Shown in pieces: positions 22,407 to 33,087 of a DNA stretch of 64,000 nt; within the stretch, counting starts at the first letter, position 1; the number at the start of each line of letters is the position of its first letter. The stretch covers positions 1-64,000 of the forward strand of contig ML996688.1 of the NCBI GenBank assembly GCA_010356995.1, given 5' to 3'. The stretch is from Trichodelitschia bisporula (taxonomy: Eukaryota; Ascomycota; Dothideomycetes; Phaeotrichales; Phaeotrichaceae). The position numbers were made by a program, and so were the translations under genes. Below the pieces are notes generated by a model. It worked only from the letters and a program-made list of their open reading frames with translations, ran no database searches and was not told where the DNA came from.

Positions 22407-25400
22407 CTAACTCACCATAAGCGCCTCAAACTGCTTGATAACATGGTCATCCACGTTCGCCAGCCACTCATGCCGAAACGCATCCGGCCCACCACACCGC
22501 GCCACCACTGTCGCAACCGTAGTCTGCACCAGCGCACGCAGGTCGCAGGTGTCAGCCTTGCGCAACTCCTCCGCCCGCAACATGCCCGGCGTCGCCCACG
22601 CGGGGTCCAAGACCTCCACAGTATCCTCCAGCTGCATAGTATCAGCCCACAGGCCCATTAGCAACTGCAGTCGCGCGAGCAGGAACGGCGGCGCCAGCTC
22701 GAACAGGCGCGTAAGCGCACGTGCACACAGCCGGCTCGAGGAATTATCCATCGATCCCTCGGCTGCGTGCTCGAACCACTCGTCAAACAGCCATCCGATG
22801 TCGTCCGATCCCACAATTTGCAGGAACAGCGACGGCGAGGCGTCGATGAAACGAGCGAGGAGGATGAACAAGTTCGTCTCGATACCGCCTTGGATCTTGC
22901 TGACCTTGGCCTTCGGACCCGTTGTTTGGTGCGCGGTCCATGATTCGTGTAGGCCGGCGATGAGAGTGCGCATGAATCCCGAGTCGACGAATGCACCAAG
23001 CACTGTCCGCACGAGTGGCTCGCTGCCAGATACCGCCGCGACCTGGAGGACAAGGCTCACCACCTGGCGTACCTCAAAGCTCGCGTCCGAAGAGAGTTCG
23101 AGCAGCCCGGTGGCTTGGGAGCGCAGGAGCTCCGTTACAAAGGCCTCCTCGACGATCAACTCGCCGGGAATTAACAGCAGATATCCTTCGGCAATCTTGA
23201 GCGCGTAGTGCCGCGCCTTGGACTCCGCACCGAGAGCCGGGATGAGGCAGTCTTTTAGAAGGGTGATGAGATTCAGGTTGAGCTCGGCGGCGGCGACTCT
23301 AGGCGCATTGTCGATGACGGCTGTCCAGAGTTCTAACGCATCCTCTAGGAGCGCAGCGCGGTCAGCCTGTGACATATCGGATCCAAGAGCCTGCTGCACC
23401 AGTTGGAGCGCAAACGTCTGGAAGCGCGCACTGTTTGCCTTGAGAGCGCCAAAGAGGAGCGTGAGCAGCGAAAGGATTGCTACCTTGCCGTAGGCTTCAG
23501 TGCTCTGGGCCCAGAGGTCTGGCAGCAGATTGACAATCTGGTCAGCAAAGGGGTCAATCTGCGTAGTCAGCAGATTTCTCCAAAGAGGAAGCAAAAATAC
23601 GCACCTCCGCGTCCAGCCGGTTGACGATGCCGCGCACGGTCCCCAACATGTCCAACTTAGTTTCGGGCAGCTCGACCTCAGTGACAAGGCCCATGGCCGC
23701 CTGCAGTATGGCCGCCACGTATGGGAGCGCCGTACGAGAGTTGTAGTCCCAGACGTTTGTTAAACTCTTGTACTCACGCACTGCTGTGATGCGTACGACG
23801 AGATCGTTGACCTCATCTCCCCGATCGACGCACTTGCTAAACGCCATCGTCACGGGTATCTGGCTCAGTGGCTCTATGGGCGCCCACGCAGCTATCAGGA
23901 TTGGGATGCGGCGTCGCAGGATGCGCGTCTCGGAGTCAATCCATTGCACATCGTTCAAAAGTGCGGGTAACATGTTGTTATCAAAGGAGAAGTCAATGTG
24001 GTTTTTCTCACAGTAGACCTTGATCCGCGGCCCAAGGACGCCGAGAGCCGTGTAAACCGCTTCCTTCCGGGAAGTCGGAGTGGCGCCGATCGTTCCTGGA
24101 AGGTTAACAGTGCACCGACAAATTTTTTATACGTACCTTTCAACATCCTGAAGAACGACGGAAGGACGTCTTCCGAGTAGTAAGTGAGATCGGTGAGCAG
24201 CTTCTCGGCAGAGGCGCGCAGAGAGAGCCGGTGATCCTTCGTTGAGGCCTCCGAGGCCTCCCACTCCTCCGGATCCTCTTCCCAGCGGCGGAAGTCGACG
24301 CGGCGTAGTACAAAGAAGTTTTGAAGGGACGTGAAGAACAGTTCGTGACAAAACGGCGGCACGAAGATGGATTGCACAACTCCGGCGGCCTTTCCGGCGT
24401 CGGTGGGGGCATCCTTATCGCGGGCCACAAGCCTCAGCAGCGCACGGAAAATCTGGATGCCTCTCAGGGCAATATTCTCTGCGATCGACAGTTCTTCGGA
24501 CTCGCTGGAAGCGTATGAGCTGCTCACTTGTTTAATCAAGTCCCAGTACTGAGCAACCAGCTCCACCGCACCGGGGAGAAGCGCGAAGGAAGCAGAATAC
24601 TCCTCCGCAATGCCGAGTTGCAGTTTCGCAATCTGAACGACGCCTTTCGCGAGAGCTGGCGAAGCGTCGAGTTGGGAAAGACAACGCGTGAAGTAGGTAC
24701 CGAGCAAAGTCCACGTCTTGACAACAGTCTCCACCTGGTGGAGGTTTTGGACGCGACCCAGTGAATGACGCAAGATGCTAGAACAGAGGTAGATTGCCTG
24801 GGTGGCGGCGGCGAAGGCGGACGACTGTGAAGGTTGGGTCTGCAAGCAGCTAAATGCATCGGTGAACACGCCTGTGGCTTTTCCAATGATGGCCGGGGTG
24901 ACTGGACGCAGCACAGCCTGGCGGAGGCGTGTCTTCCCGAACTCTTTGACTATGCACCGCAGCAACTCGAGTCCGCGCAACGTCTGCAGCTGGCCAGGGG
25001 AGTCTATACTCGTGATGCGAGCAAATAGGTCGTCAAATACTGTGGGCCACTCTTTCGGGAAGTCCGTGCGAAGGATGCGAGCGAGTATGAGCGCGTTCTG
25101 GCGCGCGAGCCGATCGTCTGTTTCGTTGAATCCGGCGTTCAGCAGACGTGAGCGGATGAGGGCCTTGTCGTTCACCTGGATGCCGCCGCCTGAGGGCTGA
25201 TGGAAGCGGATGCTGGAATAGCTACCGCGTGACCAGACGTTCCGCTTCGTTACAGCGTCAAGTAGCTGAAGGACGGCGAGGTAGCGGATTTCGAACGGCA
25301 CAGTGTCATCAATAAAGATGCCCTGGAGGGTTAGCAAAGGGCGGAGTGGAGCGTTGGAGGGAGGGCGTAAGAGTTCGCGAGGCCCACATACTTGAAGGTA

Positions 25401-25559
25401 GACGTAAAATCGGCTCTCCTGCTGCCATGCTTCCAACTGCTTTGTTGCCGTCTGCAACTGCTGGGTGTTCGCTGTCCTTGAGGAGGCAAGTAAAAGGTTC
25501 TGGAGTAAATCGTACTGTGTGAGAGGATTCGCCTCTCCGGGAAGCTCGACCGCGGCCAT
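22407..25559 (-). CDS. KAP120: Importin-11 / Kap120-type karyopherin beta
   Basis: A nuclear transport receptor of the importin-beta family, which carries cargo through the nuclear pore under Ran control. Four exons; introns at 25323-25391 (69 nt), 24096-24136 (41 nt) and 23559-23604 (46 nt); 998 residues, the usual size for the family. The N-terminal Ran-binding importin-beta domain is evident: TKQLEAWQQESRFYVYLQ, then DTVPFEIRYLAVLQLLDAV and an inserted VWSRGSYSSIRFHQP. The rest is HEAT-like helices (for example ARILRTDFPKEWPTVFDDLF and YEQ-less YWDLIKQVSSS). Intron 1 is a multiple of three and free of stops, so unspliced RNA would stay in frame. Divergent from PEX2. Confidence 0.93.
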
Positions 25560-26162
25560 GCTCGAAGTTGCGATGATGGTGATGAATTAGTGACCGGGTT
25601 CGGAGGTTAGTTGAAAATGGTGGGGGAGTGAGGGCAATGGTGGGGGTTATTGATAGTGGGGCAAGGATGCGTGTACAGCAGTCGTCACCTTTTTTTCGCG
25701 TGGTCACGTTGAAGCAATTGAGGTCACGTGTATTCAGCCTGATGGATGTCGAGATGATTTCGTGATCTGCGGTTGCGGATGGGGAGATTGGAAGCGCGAT
25801 ACCTTGAGATGTGCTGGGCGTGAGCAAAGCTGATACGAGTACCAGTTCTGATGGGGCTAAAAGCTGAGAACCTCGGCTCCACCAGTTCGATTCAGTTACG
25901 AACTGCCGCTCAAAAAATCTACTACTCCGTACAACAGCTCTCATCAACTTAAAGCTGATACTGTATTGCAGTTGTTCACATGAGGCCGAAACGCTTGTCA
26001 TCGCCACAAATTGAGGTGCGGCTGGAGAAAGTCGTCCGCTCCCCATGCAATCACGTGCTCTCTCATCCCAGACCTCGGTCCAGTCCCGCCTCCTGTAACC
26101 TCAAACCCTCACGTCGCCCATCACAACCATCCTAATCTTAATCCTAATGCACGACGACGACG
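25560..26162. promoter_or_regulatory. Shared divergent promoter of KAP120 and PEX2
   Basis: A 603-bp interval between two start codons on opposite strands. Two cacgtg E-boxes are present, at 25725-25730 (ggtcacgtg) and 26052-26057 (atcacgtg). One exact tactccgta motif copy lies at 25923-25931. Which gene each site serves is unknown. Confidence 0.55.
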
Positions 26163-27588
26163 ATGCCCTCTGCCGACTTTGCTGCTGCCCAAGCCCGAAT
26201 CCTTGAGCGGCGCCAGCAGCGCGAGGTCGCTGCCCAGGCTCGCCGCGCCAATATCGACGCTGCCCGCGCCGCGACGACCGCGCGTCTACCATTCCCGTTC
26301 CGCAACATATCAGACGCGAGCCTGTCAGCATGGGACGCCATCCGTGGCCGCGAAGGCACTCGACCAGCATTCCGCGTCGGTCAGGTTGATGCCGAGTTGC
26401 TCGACGAAGAGTTACTCGAGCTGTTCAAGGCGCAGGTCGGCGATGCGCTCAAGTACTATGGAGTAAGTCCGCCGATGCTCACCCAGCCCACTATCCGCTG
26501 ACACCGTCTAGTCGCACCTTCACACCGACTACGGCCCCGAAATTCTTCTCGCACTCCGCGCCATCCTCTTCAAACTCACAATCTGGGACCACAACGCCTC
26601 GTACGGCGCGTCGCTGCAGGGGCTACACTACGTCGACGCGCGCAGACCCTCGCCAGTGCAGCCGCCGCCGCAGCGCTGGCAGAAGAGTGTGTACGGACTA
26701 GTCACAGTCGCCGGCCGCTACGGCTGGGCCAAGTGGGAGGCATGGCTTACGGACCAGGAGGGCGGCTACGATGAACCGAGCCCGGCGGTCCGGCGACTGT
26801 CGAGACTGACGTCCTCCCTGTCGACACTGCACAGCGTAACTGCACTCGGATCTTTCTTGACTTTCCTCTACAATGGCCGCTACCGAACGTTGCTTGACCG
26901 CGTGTTGCGCCTGCGCCTGGTGCCGTCATCGACGCAGACGTCGCGTGAGGTGTCATTCGAATACCTGAATCGACAACTGGTGTGGCACGCCTTCACCGAG
27001 TTCCTACTATTTCTGCTGCCACTTGTGGGTATTTCACGTTGGCGGCGCATCCTGGGACGAATGTACCGGCGCGTTGTGGCATCGTTTCGGCGCACCTTCG
27101 GAATGGGCGAGGAGGAAGACGGTGCAAAGGGCGAGTTCGGGTTCCTACCGGAGCGCACGTGCGCCATCTGCTATGCCGATCAGACGCCGGTAGCAGGGGA
27201 CATGGAGGGCGGAGGCGTTGTCGGCAGCGCGCAGACGGACGTCACAAACCCATACGAAGCAGCCTGCGGGTGCGTGTATTGCTTTGTGTGCATTGCCCAA
27301 CGACTGGATGCGGAGGAAGGCGAGGGTTGGACCTGTTTGCGCTGCGGCGAACTGGTCAAGGACTGCAAGCCGTGGGGAGGCGATGTGCTGGATGCTCGGC
27401 CGGCCAGCGGCGGGAAGAGCGTGGGGTTTGCGGAGAAGAGCGAACTGCGACATGTTGAGCCGATACCCGAGGAGAGTTCCGAGTGGGCCCGGGTCGAAGA
27501 CACGGACACGGAGGCAAGTGCGACCGACGGTCCAAGTCTGTCTGAAGGGAGTGAAGAGTATGTGGAAGACCCTTTTCGAGACTTGTAG
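26163..27588 (+). CDS. PEX2: Peroxisome biogenesis RING protein PEX2
   Basis: A subunit of the peroxisomal RING ubiquitin-ligase complex (with PEX10 and PEX12) that ubiquitinates the import receptor PEX5. Two exons; intron 26463-26511 (49 nt); 458 residues. The N-terminal Pex2/Pex12 domain includes FPFRNISDASLSAWDAIRG and the helices around GLVTVAGRYGWAKWEAWLT. Two hydrophobic stretches (ALGSFLTFLY, FTEFLLFLLPLVGIS) are likely membrane-embedded. A C-terminal RING begins with CAIC at residues 317-320, then CGCVYCFVC and CLRC, with a long insertion between the first pair and CGC. The tail after the RING is acidic and longer than in yeast. Confidence 0.92.
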
Positions 27589-27640
27589 CTATCAAACCTC
27601 ATCGGCGCCCCTTGTCTGCATCTCCTTGGCCACGACCTGT

Positions 27641-27775
27641 CTCCTTGGCCGTGGCCACGATTTCTGCCTCCAAGGCCATGGCTGCGATCATTGTTTCCTT
27701 GGCCGTGGCCGCGATCATTGTCTCCTTGGCCGTGGCCGCGATCATTGTCTCATTGGCCGTGGCCGCGAGTCTACC
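27641..27775. repeat. 27-bp tandem repeat, about five copies
   Basis: The unit ttggccgtggccgcgatcat recurs with starts at 27645, 27672 (diverged), 27699, 27726 and 27753, exactly 27 bp apart. It lies between the PEX2 stop and the ATG of the 222-residue gene at 27919, so it is in the 3' flank of one and promoter or 5' UTR of the other. The period equals nine codons but no start codon opens the frame. Confidence 0.9.
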
Positions 27776-27918
27776 TTTTTCGCCGTGACCATTTTCTCCA
27801 CAGGCACATTTACTGCTAACCTCTTACTTCCAACCTCTTACTTCCAACACCTTACTACTGCAACACCTCACACACCCGCCCCCTCAAACTCCCGACCACC
27901 ACCACAATTCCAACGATC

Positions 27919-28712
27919 ATGTCCTCCAACCCAGACGCAGGGCCGGCGTGCCGCACCCGGTCGCGTGTTGCTCCAGAAGACGGTTGCTGTAAGTACCCAA
28001 TGCAGTTCCGCTCCCCGCTAACCCGACAGTCTGCATCTCCGATGCACGCTTCACAGCGCTGCGTGTCATTGCCGCACGCCTGCTGTGCCACGAGCCCAAG
28101 ACCGACGATCCCCGCCCCGGCGCGACCTGGGACGAACTGCTCGCCGACCACCCCTGGATATGGCTTGTCTTCAAGGCGCCTGAAGTCACGCAAGGCTTCA
28201 TCAACAACGGTCTCGGTGAATTCCTTTTCGACCGCATTAAAGTGGGCATCATCGATGATATGGACATTTCCCATGCCCTCCAGGGCTTGCTGATGATCAT
28301 GTTCCTGGCGGGATTGAAGACGACTACCGGGTTGCGGAAGCGCTTCAATGAGATCCTCACCGTTGCCCCAAATCCCAGTGCGGTTCGATTGCTGCGCATG
28401 CTCGACGAGTACCAGGAGGAGGGTACATCTGGCACTACTCGCCGCCCTAAGTGTGTTGCTTACATTCCCCCTTTCGTAATCGCTCCGCCTTTGAGGTCAG
28501 TTGCGAGCATCTCTACTACGCGGACCACTCTTGTGCGCGCTTATTGCACGCTTGATTTTTTGAGCTAACCGTCGTTTAGGGTGGTGAGGGATGATGGCTT
28601 CAGTTCCTCTGGCCGCGAATCCTCGTCGGACGATTCGGTCCTGTGGCGCGAATTTTGCGATGGAGTGGCTCCGCAAGAAGTCGGTCCAAAAGAAGTCGCC
28701 CCGGAACAGTAA
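27919..28712 (+). CDS. Hypothetical protein, 222 residues, three exons
   Basis: Introns at 27989-28029 (41 nt) and 28496-28579 (84 nt, branch-like gctaac) connect three frames in phase. The protein has a short basic N terminus, a helical globular core (ARFTALRVIAARLLCHEP, DELLADHPWIWLVFKAPE, ISHALQGLLMIMFLAGLK, RFNEILTVAPNPSAVRLLRM) and an acidic Ser-rich tail ending EVGPKEVAPEQ. I recognise no family. The first intron fits well; the last exon was chosen because it keeps phase and codon bias, but its end could differ. Confidence 0.65.
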
Positions 28713-29047
28713 TAACCTTTTGGTGAGTGAGCCTGGGGTGTTTGGAGGTTGGAGTAGGGGCTAATGATCGTGACAGAGCGAGGTCGTCGCGCAGTAGGTA
28801 CATCATTGGTTCAGGATGCTGGGGTTGAGTAGGGCAAAACTGTAGATTAGTCAGTCAGTCTCGGCATGTGGGCTTTCTGTCCGACGGACAATTAGCATAA
28901 TGCTGCCTCAACGCACTAGAACTAGTCAATACAGCTGTCACCGGTTCCATCTTTTCATCCCCGTGTAGACATAATACTTTCAGACTTGCGATACCGTCAC
29001 TGGTAAGAAGCAGCCTCGCTAGGTTTAATTAAGCTAGACAAAAACAT
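28713..29047. other. Short convergent intergenic stretch
   Basis: 3' flanks of two convergent genes. Contains one exact copy of the dispersed 10-mer ctagaactag at 28916-28925. Confidence 0.5.
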
Positions 29048-29877
29048 CTAATTTGACTTCTCCTCCATCTCCGCTGCCCACAACGCCGCACCCACCGTGT
29101 TCGTGAACGCAAAGAAGATGCCAACGAACGGAACCATCTCGAGCAGTACCGCGGGAACGCCAAAGCTCGTGTACGCCCCACGGTGCTTCTCAACATGCTC
29201 CTCGCGCTGGCGCGCCGTCATCCCCTTGAGCTGGAAGTAGCGCGCAAGCGCTGCGGGTCCGGAGCGCTTGCCCTGCAGGATGATGTAGATGGCCGTCCCG
29301 ACAATGGGTATAAAGTTGAGCGGTAGATACATCAGGTTGCGGATGATGGCCTTGGGGGTGAAGCGTGAGAACGGCGTGCGAATCACCTTGCCGAGGCGCG
29401 AGACACCGCTGCCGCCGGGTTTGACCGTACGCCCTGCCGTCACGAGCTCAGTCTGGTTGCGCTCCACGAGCGTCCCGTCGAAGGTGTCCAGCAGCGCGGC
29501 GTCGATGAAGAAGCTGCGCGCCAGGATGCTGGTAATGGCAGAGCTCTCGCTGAGGACGAGGGCGATGGCTGAGACTACGGCGAAGGGGCCGTTGATGATG
29601 GCGAGTGCCGCCGCCTGCGGGAGGTATGTGAGCGCGAACATGAAGGTTGTGACGCCGATGCCGGTGGTGATGGTCGGGGCGAGCTGCGACCAGAGCGGCT
29701 GCCAGAGGCTTTGGTGCGTGGCGAAGTAGAAGATGCCCTGAGACGTTAGATATGAAGCTGAGGAGCTTGTGTTCATACCTTGAGCGGGTACAGGTACGCA
29801 CGGCTATTGACTGCATCCTGCGTGAGGCGCTTGACGCGCACAGCCTCTTCCTGGGCGACTTCTTTGGCTTTGTCCAT
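29048..29877 (-). CDS. RRT8/LDS-like integral membrane protein (EI24-type family)
   Basis: Two exons with a 41-nt intron at 29738-29778; 262 residues. A helical, charged N terminus (DKAKEVAQEEAVRVKRLTQD) precedes several hydrophobic segments: TTFMFALTYLPQAAALAII, FAVVSAIALVLSESSAI, LPLNFIPIVGTAIYIILQG and VPAVLLEMVPFVGIFFAF. The stretch PLNFIPIVGT...GKRSGPAALARYFQLKGMT is characteristic of the fungal family that includes yeast Rrt8, Lds1 and Lds2, lipid-droplet-linked proteins that affect the outer spore wall (family knowledge). In a filamentous fungus the role is uncertain, probably at ER or lipid droplets. Confidence 0.8.
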
Positions 29878-30404
29878 GGTGATGATCAGATGAAGGTGTT
29901 TGATTGTCGAATGGGGACTTGAAGTTGGAGGGGGAGAACTGAAGCCTTTTGTCGAAGTTTGCCCTGAAACTGAAGTCCGGTTCGTGGCATGTGCAATGAC
30001 GTCAGGTGTGTGGCAGGTGCGAGTGTGGCGCTTGGGTGATTAAGATGGGGGCAGGTTGTTCCAGTTCCGACGTCCGGTCCCAGATACGCGACATCAATCT
30101 GAACAACTTTTGTCACTTAATCAACTTTCTAAGTCTTATGCCAGTAAGGTACGGCGCTTTCTCCATCGGTTACACCTGAAGGAGGTCTAGTGGCTTCCGT
30201 ACATATTCAAATCATCATGTCCTAACTACTCTCAGAACGTCGTGTGTCGCCCTTGGTCGCATCACCATTCAGTTCGCTACTCGATTGTCGTGTCTATGGG
30301 AAGCCTGTTATCTACTGTGCCTCTAGTGCTTCTACATTTGATCAACCAGATGACGGCTAGAACGCCGACCTGCCTCCGCACCGCACCTAAAACAATCGCC
30401 CTTC
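29878..30404. other. Intergenic stretch
   Basis: Promoter of the RRT8-like gene and 3' flank of the chromodomain-like gene. No further feature. Confidence 0.5.
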
Positions 30405-31519
30405 CTAGCGCGTCGTGCCTTTCATCATCACGTCATGGGCCACCTTCAAGTGCACCCACAGGTAGTTGTGCCACTGATGCCAGTTGTTCTCGTTGAACAG
30501 CTTGTAGGAAGGATGCGGACCAACAGCGTTTGCGTGTTGCCTGTGGAAGCCGGCCACTTTGCCTGGCGACCCGGCAACCTCCCAGTAGGGGACCCAACCC
30601 GCGTTGGATTTCTCCTTCCAGATGACTTTGTACTGAAGAAGTTTGCGCGTTGGATCCAGCGGGTCGGTGTCATAAGGGTGGTAGTCCGAGGCCAAGATGT
30701 GGTGCAGCGCAGGGCCCAGCCAAGGTCCCGGTTTCGTCTGAGGGGCCGGCTGATGGTCTCCGTTCGAAGCAAGTCCCATGTTCGACTGATGGTCCTTGTT
30801 TGGCTGACGGTCCAGGGTCGAGTGATGGTCTTGGTTCAGCTGACGTTCCTGGTTGCTCTGAAGCGGTACGCTCTTCGATCCCTCGTCGCCCTCTGATTTG
30901 ATATCGTACGGCAGCGTAAAACGGCGCGCGTCAAGGTCAGCTACTTCAACTTCATCCGCTACCGTCACCATCTTGGCAGCCGCTGGCAGCGCCCGCAGAC
31001 CCTGAGCCGCTAGTTGCTTTTCGTGTCCCCGGATCGTGTCAATGAGCATCCTAACTTGTTCTTCGCGAATCACCTCCGTCTGCTTCTGCTTCTTGAAGGC
31101 AGCATTGATGGTCTGGGCGATGGACATGTGCTCTCCCCGCTTGCGAAACAGGATTTCAATGTCGGCTTGCCCTGTTCCATGTCAGTCTGTCACTGGGAAT
31201 GTGCCTGCCACCTACCGATGATTATGATACTGCCCTGAGCGACCATCTCCTTGGCCGTGACACACACGGCCTCTAACTGTGCTTCAGTCACCGAACCCCC
31301 ATACTTCGGTAATTCGGGCCAGACATAGTCGCTGCACTCTAGCTCAGTCCAGATTGTCTCCTCGGCAGCACGCAGCGACGGGAAGATGAGGTTAATCTCC
31401 AGGCGGAGTGACTTCTCGATTTGGGCGGCAACGTTGAGAAAGCGCTCGTGCGCATTCATGCCAGCAGTCGGACTCATGTTGGGCGAGACTGGATTGAATG
31501 CGCCCGCAGTTGGATTCAT
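30405..31519 (-). CDS. Chromodomain-like protein
   Basis: Two exons, intron 31172-31215 (44 nt), 356 residues from ATG 31519. The N-terminal half is helical (MNAHERFLNVAAQIEKSLRL; AFKKQKQTEVIREEQVRML). The middle is low-complexity with a 12-residue repeat (NQDHHSTLDRQP, NKDHQSNMGLAS, NGDHQPAPQTKP). The C-terminal part has a chromo-like block, LLQYKVIWKEK...WVPYWEVAG...FHRQHANA, whose last motif resembles the end of chromodomains (FHRRHPNA type). Chromodomains bind methylated histone tails. Whether this one has the aromatic cage is not certain from reading alone. A related 15-bp minisatellite lies just upstream of the start codon. Confidence 0.7.
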
Positions 31520-31561
31520 CTTAGACGATGCTGGGTGGCACTGGTGCTGTGTTTTGTTGGT

Positions 31562-31675
31562 GGAAGTTTGGGGGGCGAAAGTTCTCGAGATGCGAGTTTG
31601 GAAGACGCGATCTCTGCGGACGAAAGTTTGGGATATGGAAGTTCTGGAGATGGGAGTTCGGGAGATGAGAGTCGG
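31562..31675. repeat. 15-bp minisatellite, about 7 diverged copies
   Basis: Units such as gaaagttctcgagat (31577), ggaagttctggagat (31637) and gggagttcgggagat (31652) follow each other at exactly 15 bp. The array is 43-156 bp upstream of the chromodomain gene's ATG, so it is in its promoter or 5' UTR. Confidence 0.8.
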
Positions 31676-31936
31676 TCCCCCAACTTCGCGCTGCTTGGCA
31701 ACAACCTCCGTTTGCGCACGCCCTTCCGCCGGCGGATCATATGGCCGTTGATTCTACCGCTTACTCTTGTCACTTGCGATATCACGTTCATCTGTGCCAT
31801 TGGGTTGGATTGAGATACTCACGCCGCAACCGCACCAAGTCAGAGCATCCACGCTTCATAAGGTTACTATCACCCCGAGAACGTTTCCATTAACATCAAG
31901 CTGGATCTAATCCGTGATCCAAACTCATTCAGCTCC

Positions 31937-32891
31937 TTAGTCGTGAATCGTCGGGTCCCATGCCGAAGTCGTGATATACTCGTCCGTTGTGAGCTTCTCC
32001 ACGTCCTCCGGCGCTAACTCAAAGTCAAACACATTGGCGTTGTCCTCGATGCGCGACTTAGTGACCGACTTGGGCAGAGGAGACCAGCCCTGAACAATTA
32101 GCCTTCGCTCCATGACACTGGAACCAGTTCACCTTTTGCAGACTCCACCGAATCAGGATCTGCGCCCACGACTTGTTGTACTTCTTCGCCACCTCCTGCA
32201 GCACCGGATCCTGGGCGCGGTTGCCTTGCATGAGTGGCGAGTACGCCTGGAGCAGCACACCATGATCCTGGGACCACTTCACGATCTCTGGGCGCGTGAG
32301 CCACGGATGCAGCTCGACCTGGTTGACGCTGAGCGGAACACCGCTGCCGGGCTTCTCGGCCTCGCGCTCCTTGATGTACGCTTCGATCTCCTCCATGTCC
32401 TTGACGTTGAAGTTGGACACGCCAATCGAGCGGATCTTCCCGGCCTGCACGGCCTCGGAGAGCGCGCGCCACACAGCGAGACGACCCGTCTTGCCGCCAA
32501 AGGGCGCGTGGATCAAGAACAGGTCAATATAGTCGAGGCCGGTCTTGGCCAGCGACTCGTCAACAGCCTTCACTGTGCCCTCGTAGGTCGTGATGGTCGG
32601 GGAAATCTTGGTCGTGAAAAATATTTGGTCGCGGGGAATGCCGGAGCGGCGCATGCCCGCAGCAGCGCCGGCTTCATTCTGGTAGTAGATGGCCGAATCG
32701 ATCTTTCCAGTTAGTTTCTGGCTTGGTATTCAGGGTGGGTTATGAAGTACTTGACGATAGCCAGCTTGCAGTGCCTGGAGCACGACCTCTTCAGTCTGTT
32801 CCGGGGGCGTCTGGTAGACGCCGAATCCCAGAACCGGGATCTCGTATCCCGAGTTCAAGCGGTAGGTGGAGTTAATGGTAAGCGAAGCCAT
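31937..32891 (-). CDS. Aldo/keto reductase
   Basis: A NADPH-dependent oxidoreductase of the AKR superfamily. Three exons; introns 32703-32750 (48 nt) and 32090-32132 (43 nt); 287 residues. The catalytic tetrad is intact: Asp49 and Tyr54 (QIDSAIYYQNE, spanning intron 1), Lys79 (FFTTK) and His112 (LFLIHAP). Cofactor-side motifs SIGVSNFNVKDME, VNQVELHPWL and PLPKSVTKSRIEDN are present; the last is completed across intron 2. The short loops fit microbial AKR3/AKR5-like enzymes. The substrate is unknown. Both the gene's promoter and the promoter of the downstream gene carry a related 15-bp minisatellite. Confidence 0.93.
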
Positions 32892-32997
32892 TGGACTTGC
32901 TGGACTTCTGCTTGTTAGGTGAGATGAACTGAAGTTGCTCGAGGCTGTGGTTCGTGGGGCGAAATGACGTAGGCCGAGGCGGGTTCTCACAAATGAC

Positions 32998-33087
32998 GTT
33001 CTGAGAGCCGATGTTCTGAGAGCTGGTATCCCAAGAGTCGATGTTCTGAAAGCTGGTTTTCTGAGGACTGATATCCTGAGAGAGCAT
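32998..33087. repeat. 15-bp minisatellite, about 6 copies
   Basis: Units gttctgagagccgat (32998), gttctgagagctggt (33013), gttctgaaagctggt (33043) and related ones repeat every 15 bp. It lies 107-196 bp upstream of the aldo/keto reductase ATG. The core gttctgrgag resembles the core of the 15-bp array at 31562-31675. Confidence 0.85.
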
